64,000 nucleotides of DNA from assembly GCA_902826695.1 (NCBI GenBank), contig CADEFU010000008.1:105568-169567 (forward strand), in the 5' to 3' direction. This document shows, piece after piece, positions 26,433 to 35,524 of this stretch (position 1 is the first letter of the stretch; the number at the start of each line of letters is the position of its first letter). The notes beneath the pieces were generated by a model. The model worked only from the letters and a program-made list of their open reading frames with translations, made no database searches and was not told the origin of the DNA. Source of the DNA: an uncultured Alphaproteobacteria bacterium (GTDB taxonomy: Bacteria; Pseudomonadota; Alphaproteobacteria; Micropepsales; Micropepsaceae). The position numbers and the translations under genes were made by a program.

Positions 26433-27911
26433 GTGGACCCAGGAATCGCGCGGGAGGGGAACTTGCTAGCCTATGAGGAACTGAAGGGGGCGAGCGGCCG
26501 CCAAATCTTCTTCCGGCCCAAGCGCTACGACGCGGCCGAATTGTTCTCGGGAACCCCGCCGAAGGTCGTGCTGAAGGCGGCCACGTTTAGGTTGAGCGAC
26601 ATCAGTCTGACCGGCATTTGTGTAAATGCCAATCAGGCGGTGGACGTCACGATCGAAGCCGGCGAATTGCTGCCGATCGCCGTCAAACAGGCCGGGGTCA
26701 CGATCTTTGAAGGTAACGCCAGAGTCGTGCGCAGCGACCGGTCGGTTTTTGGGCCGAAGGTGGCACTCAATCTCGTCGATGGGGTTGTCGATTTCCATTC
26801 GCTGCTGCGCCGCAATGCGCAAGCGCGCATTTCGCAGCAATTGGCGACACTCGATCCGCATGTGGGCGGACTGGTGCCGGCCGAATACCGGGCACACTGC
26901 GCGGACGTGTTGCGCTTCTTGCGTGCCTACCGGTCGGTCGTCGAGGCGAGCGTGAAACCGTTTCCGCACCAATCTGCCGGATTGAGCGCGGACGAAGCCT
27001 ATGCAATGTGCGCGGAGCGTATCATCCCGCAATGGCGTAGCCTGTGGCGGGCCGGCAATCAGATTGTTGCGCCGTTGATGAGCGACAAGCGGCAACTCGA
27101 GGCGATGAAGGAATATACCGAGTTCGTGGTGACGCCTGAGCTGAACCATGGGCCCGTGTGGTGGCGCAGCTATCACAAGCCGGCCGGTTATCCTGGTGAC
27201 TTCGAGATTATGAACTACGTGTACGATTGGCAGCGAGAGGGCGGCGACGTCTATTCGCAGTTGATGCACCGCGTGGGCCTCGATGTGGCCGAGTGTATCG
27301 GCACGCGTATGCATGTCGTGCGTAAAGTGATCGGTGACGTGCTCCGGGCGCGCGCGCACAACGGAACAGTGCGTATCATGACGCTTGGCTGCGGTTCGGC
27401 GCGCGAGATTGAGCTTTACATGAAGGACCCCGAGGCGCCGCAGGGGCCGGTCGAGTTCACGCTGATCGACCAGGAAGAGGCGGCACTTGCCTATGCCTAC
27501 GATCATTCGCATCCATTGACCCTTAGCGCGAAGCCGCAAGCGAAAGTGCGACCTATCAACGTGTCGTTCACGGACGTGCTGCGTGGCGGGCCGTGGCTCG
27601 ACGAGATGGCGCCCCAAGATCTCATCTATTCGGTGGGTCTGATCGACTATCTGATCGATCGGCGTGCGCGTGCGTTGGGGGCGAGGCTTTACGAGCGATT
27701 GGCGCCGGGTGGCTTGCTCATTATCGGCAACATGAACGAGACCGAGCTTAGCAATCTGTGGCCGATGGAGTTCGTTTGCGATTGGCATCTCTTCTATCGC
27801 ACCGAGAAAGACATGCTCGGCTGGGTAGAGGGCATGGCCGGCGGGCAGGCGTGGACGGAGACCGATCCGACGGGCCGCGTACGCTTGTTGTTCGTGCGTA
27901 AGCCGGCGTAA
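26433..27911 (+). CDS. PilZ-like domain fused to SAM-dependent methyltransferase
   Basis: The protein has 492 residues, starting at GTG 26433 about ten bases after GAAAGGA. Residues 20-125 look like a PilZ domain: RPKR at 28-31 (compare RxxxR) and DISLTG at 56-61 (compare DxSxxG). The C-terminal half is a class I methyltransferase with LGCGSAREIE at 318-327 and an acidic FTLIDQEEA (D346) for ribose binding. The HKPAGYPGDFEIMNYVYDW segment is like that in proteins annotated as 3-hydroxypalmitate methyl ester (PhcB-like) synthases. That assignment is from memory and uncertain. It lies 27 bp before SCO1. Confidence 0.7.
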   Translation: MDPGIAREGNLLAYEELKGASGRQIFFRPKRYDAAELFSGTPPKVVLKAATFRLSDISLTGICVNANQAVDVTIEAGELLPIAVKQAGVTIFEGNARVVRSDRSVFGPKVALNLVDGVVDFHSLLRRNAQARISQQLATLDPHVGGLVPAEYRAHCADVLRFLRAYRSVVEASVKPFPHQSAGLSADEAYAMCAERIIPQWRSLWRAGNQIVAPLMSDKRQLEAMKEYTEFVVTPELNHGPVWWRSYHKPAGYPGDFEIMNYVYDWQREGGDVYSQLMHRVGLDVAECIGTRMHVVRKVIGDVLRARAHNGTVRIMTLGCGSAREIELYMKDPEAPQGPVEFTLIDQEEAALAYAYDHSHPLTLSAKPQAKVRPINVSFTDVLRGGPWLDEMAPQDLIYSVGLIDYLIDRRARALGARLYERLAPGGLLIIGNMNETELSNLWPMEFVCDWHLFYRTEKDMLGWVEGMAGGQAWTETDPTGRVRLLFVRKPA

Positions 27912-27938
27912 TGTGAGCCGCTTTTGACGTAGAGAATC

Positions 27939-28544
27939 ATGAGTATCGAGATGCTGCGCCGCATTCGCTATGCAGCGATCGCGGCGATTGTCGTGCTGGC
28001 GGGCGTTTTGGCTGCGGCCGAGTTCGGCTTACTCCGGCGCGAGGCTGCGTCGCCAGCACTTGGCGGGCCTGCGCTCGGCGCGTTCGTGCTTACTGATCAG
28101 AATGGCGTTCAGGTAACGGAGCGCGACGTATTCGGCCGGCCCGCCGCTATCTTCTTCGGCTTTACGTATTGTCCGGATGTGTGTCCGACGACGCTGACAT
28201 CGCTAACCGCATTGCTGCAGCGTTTGGGTGCGGATGCGGACCGGCTTGGCGTCTTCTTCGTGACCGTCGATCCGGATCGCGATAATCCAGCCGCTTTGAA
28301 GGCTTATCTTTCGTCGTTCGACCCGCGTATTCGCGGCCTGACAGGAACTGCCGCGCAATTGAAGGCTCTCACAAAGCCGCTCGGTGTGTTCCATGAGCGG
28401 GTCGGTGAGGGCGACAGTTACACGGTGGATCATACGGCGAGCGTGTTTCTGCTCAATGCCGATGGACACTTTCAGGGCACGATCGCCTACCGCGAGGACG
28501 CGGACGTCGCGCTTGAGAAGCTGCGCGGGATGGTGACGCGCTAG
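27939..28544 (+). CDS. SCO1/SenC family copper chaperone
   Basis: This 201-residue protein has an N-terminal membrane anchor (YAAIAAIVVLAGVLAA) and a thioredoxin-like domain. Copper-binding residues are all present: CPDVC (C78, C82) and the distal His165 in TVDHTASVF. Such proteins help assemble the CuA site of cytochrome c oxidase. No oxidase genes are in the window. It shares four bases with the stop of the convergent histidine kinase. Confidence 0.93.
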   Translation: MSIEMLRRIRYAAIAAIVVLAGVLAAAEFGLLRREAASPALGGPALGAFVLTDQNGVQVTERDVFGRPAAIFFGFTYCPDVCPTTLTSLTALLQRLGADADRLGVFFVTVDPDRDNPAALKAYLSSFDPRIRGLTGTAAQLKALTKPLGVFHERVGEGDSYTVDHTASVFLLNADGHFQGTIAYREDADVALEKLRGMVTR

Positions 28545-29965
28545 ACGGCTGCGAGCAGCGGACGGTTCGACTGGACATTGAGCACCGATGTCGGCGGCAG
28601 GTCGATGCGAACGGTCGTGCCGATGTCCACCTGGCTTGAAAGCGTGAGCGTGCCACCGTGGATTTCGATGATCTTCTTTGAGTAGGGCAGGCCCAGGCCG
28701 GTGCCGCCGTGCTGGCGAGCGAGGGCGCTTTCGACTTGCTCGAACGGGCGCAAGACGCGATCGAGATCTTCTTTGGGAATTCCGATGCCCGAGTCCTTCA
28801 CGAGAAGCGTGAGGCCCGAGCTGCGTGAGGCGGTGGCTGTGATTTCGACGTGACCACCGGGGTAGGTGAACTTGATCGCGTTGGTGAGCAGATTCAAGAC
28901 TACCTGCCGCAGCAAGCGTTCGTCGGCGCGGATCAATAGCTCGCGATGGGTCGGCTTGAAGGCGAGCGTGACTCTGCTGTCGGCGGCCTTCGGGTGGCAC
29001 ATGCGCACGGTGGCATCTATCATCTCGTTGAGATCGATATCGCTCTCGGCGAGTTCGAGCTTGCCGGATTCGGCTTTGGCGAGATCGAGAATGTCGTTGA
29101 TGATAGCGAGCAGGTGAGCGCCACTGTTGTGAATGTCGTTTGCGTACTCGACGTATTTCGGCGAACCGAGCGGGCCCATCATTTGCTGCTTGAACAGCTC
29201 AGAGAAACCCAAGATCGCATTCAGCGGCGTGCGCAGCTCGTGGCTCATGACCGCCAAAAATTCGCTCTTGGCGCGGTTGGCTGCTTCTGCCTCATCGAGG
29301 AGGCTTTTCATCACTTGGTTTTTTTCTTCGATGATTTTGCGGGCAACGTAGTTGCCGCGGATGTGGCTCTCGAGCATGTAGCTCGAGAACATGCCAACAC
29401 CTGTCGCCATGGTGAGGAAGAAGTTGTTGGCGATGTATTGCTCGGTCGGGATCGGGTTTATCAACAGCGCGACCACCTGATAACACGCCCACAGGCCCAG
29501 CGTGATCAGCAGCGCATACGAGAAGCGAAGACCCAAGATGCTTCCGCAGTAAATGACGACCATGATCAGGCCGGCGTAGTACTGGCTGTCGAGCGGCGGG
29601 CCCAACACCGCGGTCATCCAGACGACGCCGAGCCCGCCGGCGCACATGGCGACGCTCAGCGCGGGTTGCACGAAGCGTTCGAACTGCGAGGTAAACGAGA
29701 ACCCAAACACGATCAGCATGATGGGGACGGCAAACCCGTAGCGCACCCACAGCAGGAAGGGCAGATAATGGCCACCGATCAGCAGATCCATGATTCCGAA
29801 CGTGGAATACAACGCTGCTGCGGCGAACAGATAGACGCGGATGAAGTGGATCGACTGAGCGAACGAGCGCGCGTTGAAGTCGCGCTCGACCTCAGCGTTC
29901 TTGAATACCAGCAAGATGCGGTTCAGTGCGAACCGGTCCCCCGCGTCTGGTCGCGCGTCGTTCAC
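28541..29965 (-). CDS. Membrane sensor histidine kinase with multi-TM input domain
   Basis: The protein has 474 residues from GTG 29965 (GGGGA upstream). About six hydrophobic segments lie between residues 40 and 200, without a large periplasmic loop. The kinase core has [17 protein letters not shown] with His242, the N box [10 protein letters not shown]1 DSGIGIP and G2 GGTGLGL. The input domain has no PAS/HAMP signature, so the signal is probably sensed in the membrane. No response regulator is adjacent. The gene sits close to the PhcB-like methyltransferase gene. Confidence 0.9.
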   Translation of the reverse strand: MNDARPDAGDRFALNRILLVFKNAEVERDFNARSFAQSIHFIRVYLFAAAALYSTFGIMDLLIGGHYLPFLLWVRYGFAVPIMLIVFGFSFTSQFERFVQPALSVAMCAGGLGVVWMTAVLGPPLDSQYYAGLIMVVIYCGSILGLRFSYALLITLGLWACYQVVALLINPIPTEQYIANNFFLTMATGVGMFSSYMLESHIRGNYVARKIIEEKNQVMKSLLDEAEAANRAKSEFLAVMSHELRTPLNAILGFSELFKQQMMGPLGSPKYVEYANDIHNSGAHLLAIINDILDLAKAESGKLELAESDIDLNEMIDATVRMCHPKAADSRVTLAFKPTHRELLIRADERLLRQVVLNLLTNAIKFTYPGGHVEITATASRSSGLTLLVKDSGIGIPKEDLDRVLRPFEQVESALARQHGGTGLGLPYSKKIIEIHGGTLTLSSQVDIGTTVRIDLPPTSVLNVQSNRPLLAAV

Positions 29966-30118
29966 TCTAGATTCCCCACCGATCCTTTGATGGACCTTGG
30001 TGAATTCTACCGTTGGGCGAGTTAAAGACGGTTTTACGCATCCAAATCGTTGAGATTTTCCTAACAAGCACAGGCTTTCACCGGGGAGCGGTGCTGGCGT
30101 GCCCGTCGTTTCTGCGAG

Positions 30119-31507
30119 ATGATAGGAAGCCGTTGGGGGCATTTGCCTGTGGTTGAGACCGGTTGGTCTGGTTTGAGATGTTGGCGCGGGGCCGTTGTGC
30201 TGTTCGCGGCCGTGCCGTTTTGGGCCAGCGGCGCTCAAGCCGCCGGATTTGCGCTGCGCGAGTATGGCTTTGACGCAACCGCGACCGCGTTTGCAGGCGC
30301 GAGTGCGCAAAACGATGCTCCAGGATTTCTAGCGACCAACCCAGCGTCGAGTTCAGGCGTGACCGACTGGGATGCCCAGTTCACGCTGAATGCGATCTAT
30401 CCGACTTCGGACGCCACGTTCTCGGTTGCAACGACCTCGCTTGGCGGAGCTGCGGGTGGGCGGCCGACGCCAGACGATTTTATCCTCGACGCGTATGAAC
30501 CCGGCGCATCGCTGCGGGTGCGATTGTCCGAGAAATTGACCGCGGGTTTAAGTATTAGCGCGCCGTGGGGATTGGGAACGCGCTATGGTTCCGACTGGGC
30601 GGGGCGGTACTACGCGATCGAGTCAAAGCTTTTGACCGTCAATGTCGCGCCGTCTTTGGCCTATCAGGTTACTGATGAGCTGGTGCTGTCGGCGGGGCTT
30701 CAAGCGCAGTACGCCAGGGGTACGCTGTCGAATGCGATCGACTTCGGTACGCTCGGGTTCATCAATGGCGTGCTTGGCTCCGTACCCGGTGCGCAAGACG
30801 GGTCCGTCGAGTTTACCGCGAGCGATTGGGGCTTTGGCTTTGTGCTTGGCGCAATTTGGACTCCGTCGGAAGACTTTTCGTTAGGCGCTGCATACCGCTC
30901 AGCCGTGTCGCATGAACTGACCGGGGACGTAGACTTTGCTTTGGATGGCGCCGGTGTCGGCTCCTTTCTTTCCAGTGTAACAGGCGCGTTCGTCGACGGG
31001 CGGGGCAAGGCGGCGCTGACCACGCCTGCTGTGGCATCCTTGGGCGCGAGGGTGGCGTTGACGTCGGAGGTCGCGCTGCTGTTCGAAGCGGGGTTCACGC
31101 AGTGGAGCGAACTGGAAGAGCTGCGCGTGCGGTTTGACAACCCAGCGCAGCCGGACAGCTTTCAGACTTATGACTGGAAGGACACTTGGCTTGGCGCCGT
31201 GGGTGTTCGATATCAGCCCAGGGCAGACTGGATTTTCCGGGCTGGCGTCGCGTTCGATGAAACGCCGACGCGCGACGCAACCCGCGACCCGCGGATTCCC
31301 GATTCAAGCCGGACGTGGCTTGCGTTTGGCGTTCACCACGACCTCAGTGGCCGCACGGCTTTGCAACTCGGCTATGCGCGGTTGATGTTTCCAGAGGAGC
31401 CGATTGGGCTGTCAGCTTCGACGGCAGGCAATGAGCTGCGTGGTAACTTGGCCGGCCGCACGGACGCCGACGCCGACATGATCACGTTCCAAGTGACGTT
31501 CCGCTAG
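30119..31507 (+). CDS. OmpP1/FadL/TodX family outer membrane transporter
   Basis: The protein is about 462 residues from the ATG at 30119; a later start is possible because a signal peptide (AVVLFAAVPFWASGAQA) follows. The mature protein opens AGFALREYGFDATATAFAGASAQNDAPGFLATNPAS, the hallmark FadL N-terminal plug (FAG..A, NPA). It continues as alternating beta-strands and ends in an aromatic/charged strand (MITFQVTFR). FadL proteins move long-chain fatty acids or other hydrophobics. It is followed by a fatty-acid desaturase gene. Confidence 0.88.
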   Translation: MIGSRWGHLPVVETGWSGLRCWRGAVVLFAAVPFWASGAQAAGFALREYGFDATATAFAGASAQNDAPGFLATNPASSSGVTDWDAQFTLNAIYPTSDATFSVATTSLGGAAGGRPTPDDFILDAYEPGASLRVRLSEKLTAGLSISAPWGLGTRYGSDWAGRYYAIESKLLTVNVAPSLAYQVTDELVLSAGLQAQYARGTLSNAIDFGTLGFINGVLGSVPGAQDGSVEFTASDWGFGFVLGAIWTPSEDFSLGAAYRSAVSHELTGDVDFALDGAGVGSFLSSVTGAFVDGRGKAALTTPAVASLGARVALTSEVALLFEAGFTQWSELEELRVRFDNPAQPDSFQTYDWKDTWLGAVGVRYQPRADWIFRAGVAFDETPTRDATRDPRIPDSSRTWLAFGVHHDLSGRTALQLGYARLMFPEEPIGLSASTAGNELRGNLAGRTDADADMITFQVTFR

Positions 31508-31619
31508 GTCCGACGTTAAGGATTTCGGCCGGCGTGTTTGTTGTGGCGGCCACCCCTTCGGTGTATCTTGAGGGTTGTGGCACCGGTTGGGCGTGCACGC
31601 AGCTGTGTCAGGGTCTTCG

Positions 31620-32678
31620 ATGGCGAAGGTGAACATAGACCGGATGGTGCTCGCGCCATATGCGCGGCGCTCACCCTGGCTTTCCATCGGATACCTCACC
31701 GCCGATGTCATCGTGTATGCGCTTTGCATTTATGGTGCGCTGGTTGCGCAGCCGTTGTGGCTGAAATTGGCCTTTGCCTTTGCTGCGGGCACAATGATCT
31801 CTCTGACCGCGATCGCCGGTCACGATGCGGGCCACCAAAGCTTTTCAGGCAGCAAGACGCTCAACCGGGTGTTCGGTACGATAGCGTTCTTACCGGCTTT
31901 TCATCCCTTCGTTCTGTGGGAGCACCATCACAACCGGGTGCATCACCGTTTTACCGCACAGATCGGCATCGACAACGCGTTCTCGCCGATGACGGTCGCG
32001 CAGTACCGCGCGGCGTCATCGTTTCAACGGAGCTACTATCGGTTTATCCGTAGCCTGTGGGGCCAGCCGCTTTTCTATCTGGTGGACGTGTGGGTGCCGC
32101 ACATGCTCTTGCCTTTCCGGCAGAAAGATCCGGGCATGACGCCGCGGGTGTGGTTCGATCTGTCGCTGGTTGTCGCTTATTTCGTGGCGCTGATGGCCGT
32201 CGGCACCTATTTGTCGCTTAGCGCTTACGGCACGGTCTGGGGTGCTGCTGCCAATGCGTTCGTCTTCGCGTTTGCGATCCCGTTCTTGATCTGGAACGTG
32301 TTCATCTCGTTTCTTTCGATCGTGCAACATACGGGGCCGGGTGTGCGCTGGGTCATGCCGACCGGACAGCCGTCCACGGTCGAGCAAGCGATGGCGGGAA
32401 CCGTGCATGTCGTGTTGCCGGAGTGGATCGACCGCCTGTTCCACCGCATCATGCAGCATCAGGCCCATCACATTCACGTTGGCATACCGTTGCAGCAATT
32501 GAAGGCCGCCCAGAGTGCAGTCGAAGAGATGAACGGCGGCCGTCTGGTCCAGGTTTGGACACCATCCTACCACTGGCGCCTGACGCGCGAGTGTCAGCTT
32601 TATGATCCTGTTCACCATCGCTGGCACAGATTTGCAGACATTGACGTCGCAGATGCCGTGAGCGATATCGCCGCGTAG
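31620..32678 (+). CDS. Fatty acid desaturase (membrane di-iron)
   Basis: The protein has 352 residues from the ATG at 31620; a GTG at 31575 is an alternative. All three histidine boxes are present: HDAGH at 68-72, HHHNRVHH at 102-109 and HQAHH near residue 290, with hydrophobic membrane segments between. This is the acyl-lipid (omega-type) desaturase layout. The position of the double bond made cannot be deduced. It lies 112 bp after the FadL gene and 61 bp before a hydrolase on the same strand. Confidence 0.93.
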   Translation: MAKVNIDRMVLAPYARRSPWLSIGYLTADVIVYALCIYGALVAQPLWLKLAFAFAAGTMISLTAIAGHDAGHQSFSGSKTLNRVFGTIAFLPAFHPFVLWEHHHNRVHHRFTAQIGIDNAFSPMTVAQYRAASSFQRSYYRFIRSLWGQPLFYLVDVWVPHMLLPFRQKDPGMTPRVWFDLSLVVAYFVALMAVGTYLSLSAYGTVWGAAANAFVFAFAIPFLIWNVFISFLSIVQHTGPGVRWVMPTGQPSTVEQAMAGTVHVVLPEWIDRLFHRIMQHQAHHIHVGIPLQQLKAAQSAVEEMNGGRLVQVWTPSYHWRLTRECQLYDPVHHRWHRFADIDVADAVSDIAA

Positions 32679-32739
32679 AGTTGCGACGGTCCGGCGGCGA
32701 TGCGGGCCGCAACTGTGCATCAAGTAGCGTACGTAGCCC

Positions 32740-33597
32740 ATGTTCATTACCCTTGGCCGGCAGCGCATTTTCTTTGATGTCGTGGGCTCGAAGCTTGCGC
32801 CTGACGGCCCGCGCATGCGCGAGAAGCCGACATTGATTGTCTTGCATGGCGGGCCCGGGTTCGATCACTCGGGCCTGCGCGGCGACTTCGATGGCTTCGC
32901 CGACATTGCGCAAGTCATCTACATCGATCATCGCGGCAACGGCCGCAGTGTGCCGAGCGAGCCTTCGACGTGGACGCTGGCGCAATGGGGCGATGACGTG
33001 CGCGCGCTCTGCGACGCGCTGGGGATCGAGAAGCCCATCGTACTTGGACAGTCATTCGGCGGTATGGTGGCGCAGTCATACGCGACGCGACATCCAGAGC
33101 ACCCGCGCGCACTCATCTTGTCGAGCACTGCGGCGCGGATGGATTTTCCGGTGAGCATGGCTTTGTTTCACGAGATGGGTGGCGAAGAGGCGCTCGCCAT
33201 TGCGACCCGCATGTGGGAGTCCGGTCGCGACGACGAGTTCGACGCTTATGAGCGCGTCTGTATGCCGCTTTACAACACGCAGGTACGAGCTGGTGGAGCT
33301 GATGCGCGGGCGCGTGTTGTGATGCGGCGCGAGGTCTATCGCCACGTCTCTCTGCCCGGTGGCGAGATGCGCCGCATGGATTTTCGTGACGCGTTAGCCA
33401 AGGTCGTGTGTCCGACTTTGATTGTCGCGGGCGAGCGCGATCCGATCACGCCGCCGCATTTGTCGCGGGAATTGTTGACGTCGATCAAGGCGGCGCCAGC
33501 CATGTTGCGGATTTATGACGATTGCGGGCACGGCGCTTTCCGCGACCAGCCTGATGTTGTTCTGCCTGCGATCCGGCAATTCATCGCTGGGTTGTGA
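32740..33597 (+). CDS. Alpha/beta hydrolase, proline iminopeptidase-like
   Basis: This 285-residue protein has LIVLHGGPGFDHSGLRGDF (oxyanion HGGPG), IYIDHRGNGRS, the nucleophile elbow GQSFGGMVAQ, an acid in VAGERDPITPP and histidine in DDCGHGAF. The HGGPG motif plus DHRGxGRS is typical of the prolyl-iminopeptidase/aminopeptidase group, which also contains esterases. No signal peptide is seen. Confidence 0.88.
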   Translation: MFITLGRQRIFFDVVGSKLAPDGPRMREKPTLIVLHGGPGFDHSGLRGDFDGFADIAQVIYIDHRGNGRSVPSEPSTWTLAQWGDDVRALCDALGIEKPIVLGQSFGGMVAQSYATRHPEHPRALILSSTAARMDFPVSMALFHEMGGEEALAIATRMWESGRDDEFDAYERVCMPLYNTQVRAGGADARARVVMRREVYRHVSLPGGEMRRMDFRDALAKVVCPTLIVAGERDPITPPHLSRELLTSIKAAPAMLRIYDDCGHGAFRDQPDVVLPAIRQFIAGL

Positions 33598-33809
33598 GCA
33601 AACGGGCGACTAACGTCGCGCTATACTTGATGGTTAATCAAAAAAGGAATTCATTCCCTTTGTTACGACTATCACATGTATCGTAGGCGTTCTTGCGGTT
33701 TACAACTAGTGTCAGGTGCCCAAGCTATTTGGATTAGCTCCCGGCGTATGTGTGGGTTTCGGGATTTGGGGTTCGGAACTTCACGACGAGCGGCTGGAAG
33801 GCACGGAGA

Positions 33810-34505
33810 ATGACGGGGGGTTCGTTGGAAAGCACCGTGGTTTGGCTGGTGGATCCGCATCCGCTGCTGCGCTCTGGCTTGCGCATGCAGTTGGATGGCA
33901 AAGGGTTCGAGGTTACAGCGGAAGCAGCGACTGTTGGCGAGATTGTACGCGCCGCGAACGGCAGCGCTCCGGATTTGATCATTTTGGATTTCGCACAAGG
34001 TGCCAGCGCGGTTGCTGCTCTGAAAGCCGAGCTGCCGGAGGCACGTACCGTGGTCTTCGCAGAGTCGGCCGAGCTTTCGCATCTGGCTGACATGTTCAGC
34101 GCCGGCGCGGACGGGTACCTGCTGAAGAGCATCACGCCAAGCGCGCTCATCGAGTCGCTAAGGCTCGTTGCGCTGGGAGAGAAGGTGTTTCCCAGCATGT
34201 TGACCGATTTCTTGGGAGCGATGCGGGCAACGCAATCGAGCACGGGCGAGCGCGTACGTGTGGGCGATGTGCCCTTGTCGCAGCGCGAGTTGGATATCAT
34301 CCGCGGGTTGGCCGACGGAAGTTCGAACAAAGCGATCGCGAAGGAGCTCGCGATTACGGAGGCAACCGTTAAGGTGCATCTCAAAACCGTGCTCAGAAAG
34401 CTCGGCGCCACAAACCGTACGCAAGTTGCAATTTGGGCCGTGCAACACGGTGTAACCAGCACAAGTAACGGTGCTGGGCGCAACGGGCGCAGCAAGCCTG
34501 CTTAG
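33810..34505 (+). CDS. NarL/FixJ-type response regulator with altered receiver
   Basis: The protein has 231 residues from the ATG at 33810; GGAAGG is just upstream. The receiver domain (1-115) keeps Asp60 in DLIILDFAQG and Lys106 in GYLLKSI. The acidic pair that normally reads DD is Asp15-Pro16 (LVDPHPLLRSG). The C-terminal LuxR-type HTH is canonical: LSQRELDIIRGLADGSSNKAIAKELAITEATVKVHLKTVLRKLG. No kinase is next to it. It is the nearest regulator to the CsgG-like locus, which recalls CsgD, but that link is by position only. Confidence 0.85.
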   Translation: MTGGSLESTVVWLVDPHPLLRSGLRMQLDGKGFEVTAEAATVGEIVRAANGSAPDLIILDFAQGASAVAALKAELPEARTVVFAESAELSHLADMFSAGADGYLLKSITPSALIESLRLVALGEKVFPSMLTDFLGAMRATQSSTGERVRVGDVPLSQRELDIIRGLADGSSNKAIAKELAITEATVKVHLKTVLRKLGATNRTQVAIWAVQHGVTSTSNGAGRNGRSKPA

Positions 34506-34526
34506 GCTTAACTCAGTTTCCAACCG

Positions 34527-35108
34527 CTAGTCGGCCCGGCGATCGAATTTGGGACTTTCCTGAAGTTCCGGGTGTGCCCGCAGCTTCGGCATCGTCGACA
34601 AGTCCGGTGCGGACTCTCTGCGGCGGCCCGGGCCTGCGGCGCGCGGGAGACCGTACGCGGCAGCTGTCCAGCCGTCGACCGCGCCATAGCCGCCGGTCAC
34701 AATGCCGAACACTCGATCGGTCCAAGCGGTCACCGCGTAATTGGGGGCAAACAAGCGCGAATAGTCTGCTGCGTAGTTCGCGTAAGGCGCCACTGTGAGG
34801 GCGTGGCTCATAAGGCGGCCCGCGTAGGGTGTTTGCTGCGGTCCAAACGCGTAGCCCGGCGGCGGCAGGGGCGGCGCGATGTTGCCGAAGGACGTGTGTC
34901 CGTAGGCGAGCTTGGCGCCAGCAGCTGGATTGCCGATGCCCAGAGCGGGTTGCCCCGGGACAGCAAAAACTGGGGCGGGCGTTGCCGCCAGCTGAGCACC
35001 ATTGGGGCTTGGGAATGCAAACTGCTCGCCAGCAATCGTGACCTTCGTGGCGCCGATCATCGACGCTGCGACTGTGACGGTCATCGCAATGGTGCGTGTT
35101 GTTTTCAT
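34527..35108 (-). CDS. Exported Ala/Pro/Gly-rich protein, unknown
   Basis: This 193-residue protein begins with a signal peptide (TIAMTVTVAASMIGATKVTIAG). The mature sequence is rich in Ala, Pro, Gly and Tyr (PAPVFAVPGQPALGIGNPAAG; APPLPPPGYAFGPQQTPYAG) and ends in a charged tail (RRRESAPD...KFDRRAD). There are no cysteines in the mature part and no family I recognise. It lies between the LuxR-type regulator (convergent, 21 bp gap) and the divergent CsgG-like gene, and could be part of that export locus. Confidence 0.6.
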   Translation of the reverse strand: MKTTRTIAMTVTVAASMIGATKVTIAGEQFAFPSPNGAQLAATPAPVFAVPGQPALGIGNPAAGAKLAYGHTSFGNIAPPLPPPGYAFGPQQTPYAGRLMSHALTVAPYANYAADYSRLFAPNYAVTAWTDRVFGIVTGGYGAVDGWTAAAYGLPRAAGPGRRRESAPDLSTMPKLRAHPELQESPKFDRRAD

Positions 35109-35524
35109 GGTGTCCTCGAAACGCCTGTGTGCCGCTGGGACGCGACTCGCTCAATGATGATTGCAAACCCGTGGCGGCACGTGAAGCGAGCATGGCGTGT
35201 ACCACCAAAGTAGAGGGTGGCGTTCCCGAGCGGATCCGATCGGGAAAAACGGCGGAGCCGCCGCACTTTTGACGTGCTTCCAGGCTGGCGGCTCATCATG
35301 TGGCCGGTGTTTGTCTTGCTGCTTGGGCGATGGGAGTACGACGAAAGGTATCGCTTCCTTCCCGCTGTGTGTTTCGACAGGAGATTGGGACGGCGGGTGT
35401 AATTCGTAAGGCGCGAAACGATCAGCCATTGTCTCCAGTGCAGGTGCACACGAACTCCACGTAACGTCCGGCTCAACAAAGCGCGATCCGGTCAACCTCG
35501 CCGGCGCGAACTGGGGTGGCACCG
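35109..35524. other. 416-bp divergent intergenic region before the CsgG-like gene
   Basis: I see no credible coding frame here. It must hold the promoters of the divergent 34527-35108 gene and of the CsgG-like operon. A TTGACG hexamer at 35269-35274 lies just right of two hairpins, but I find no good -10 at normal spacing, so promoter placement is uncertain. Short Shine-Dalgarno-like GGGGTGG precedes the ATG at 35525. The length leaves room for a leader RNA. Confidence 0.5.
35225..35263. terminator. Two adjacent hairpins separated by A5/T5
   Basis: CCCGA (35225-35229) pairs with TCGGG (35240-35244) around a CGGATCCG palindrome. After AAAAA (35245-35249) comes CGGCG-GAGC-CGCCG (35250-35263). 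On the minus strand the second stem is followed directly by TTTTT, the form of an intrinsic terminator. On the plus strand it is followed only by CACTTTT. No annotated gene ends here on the minus strand, so it may end a short antisense or leader transcript. Confidence 0.45.
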
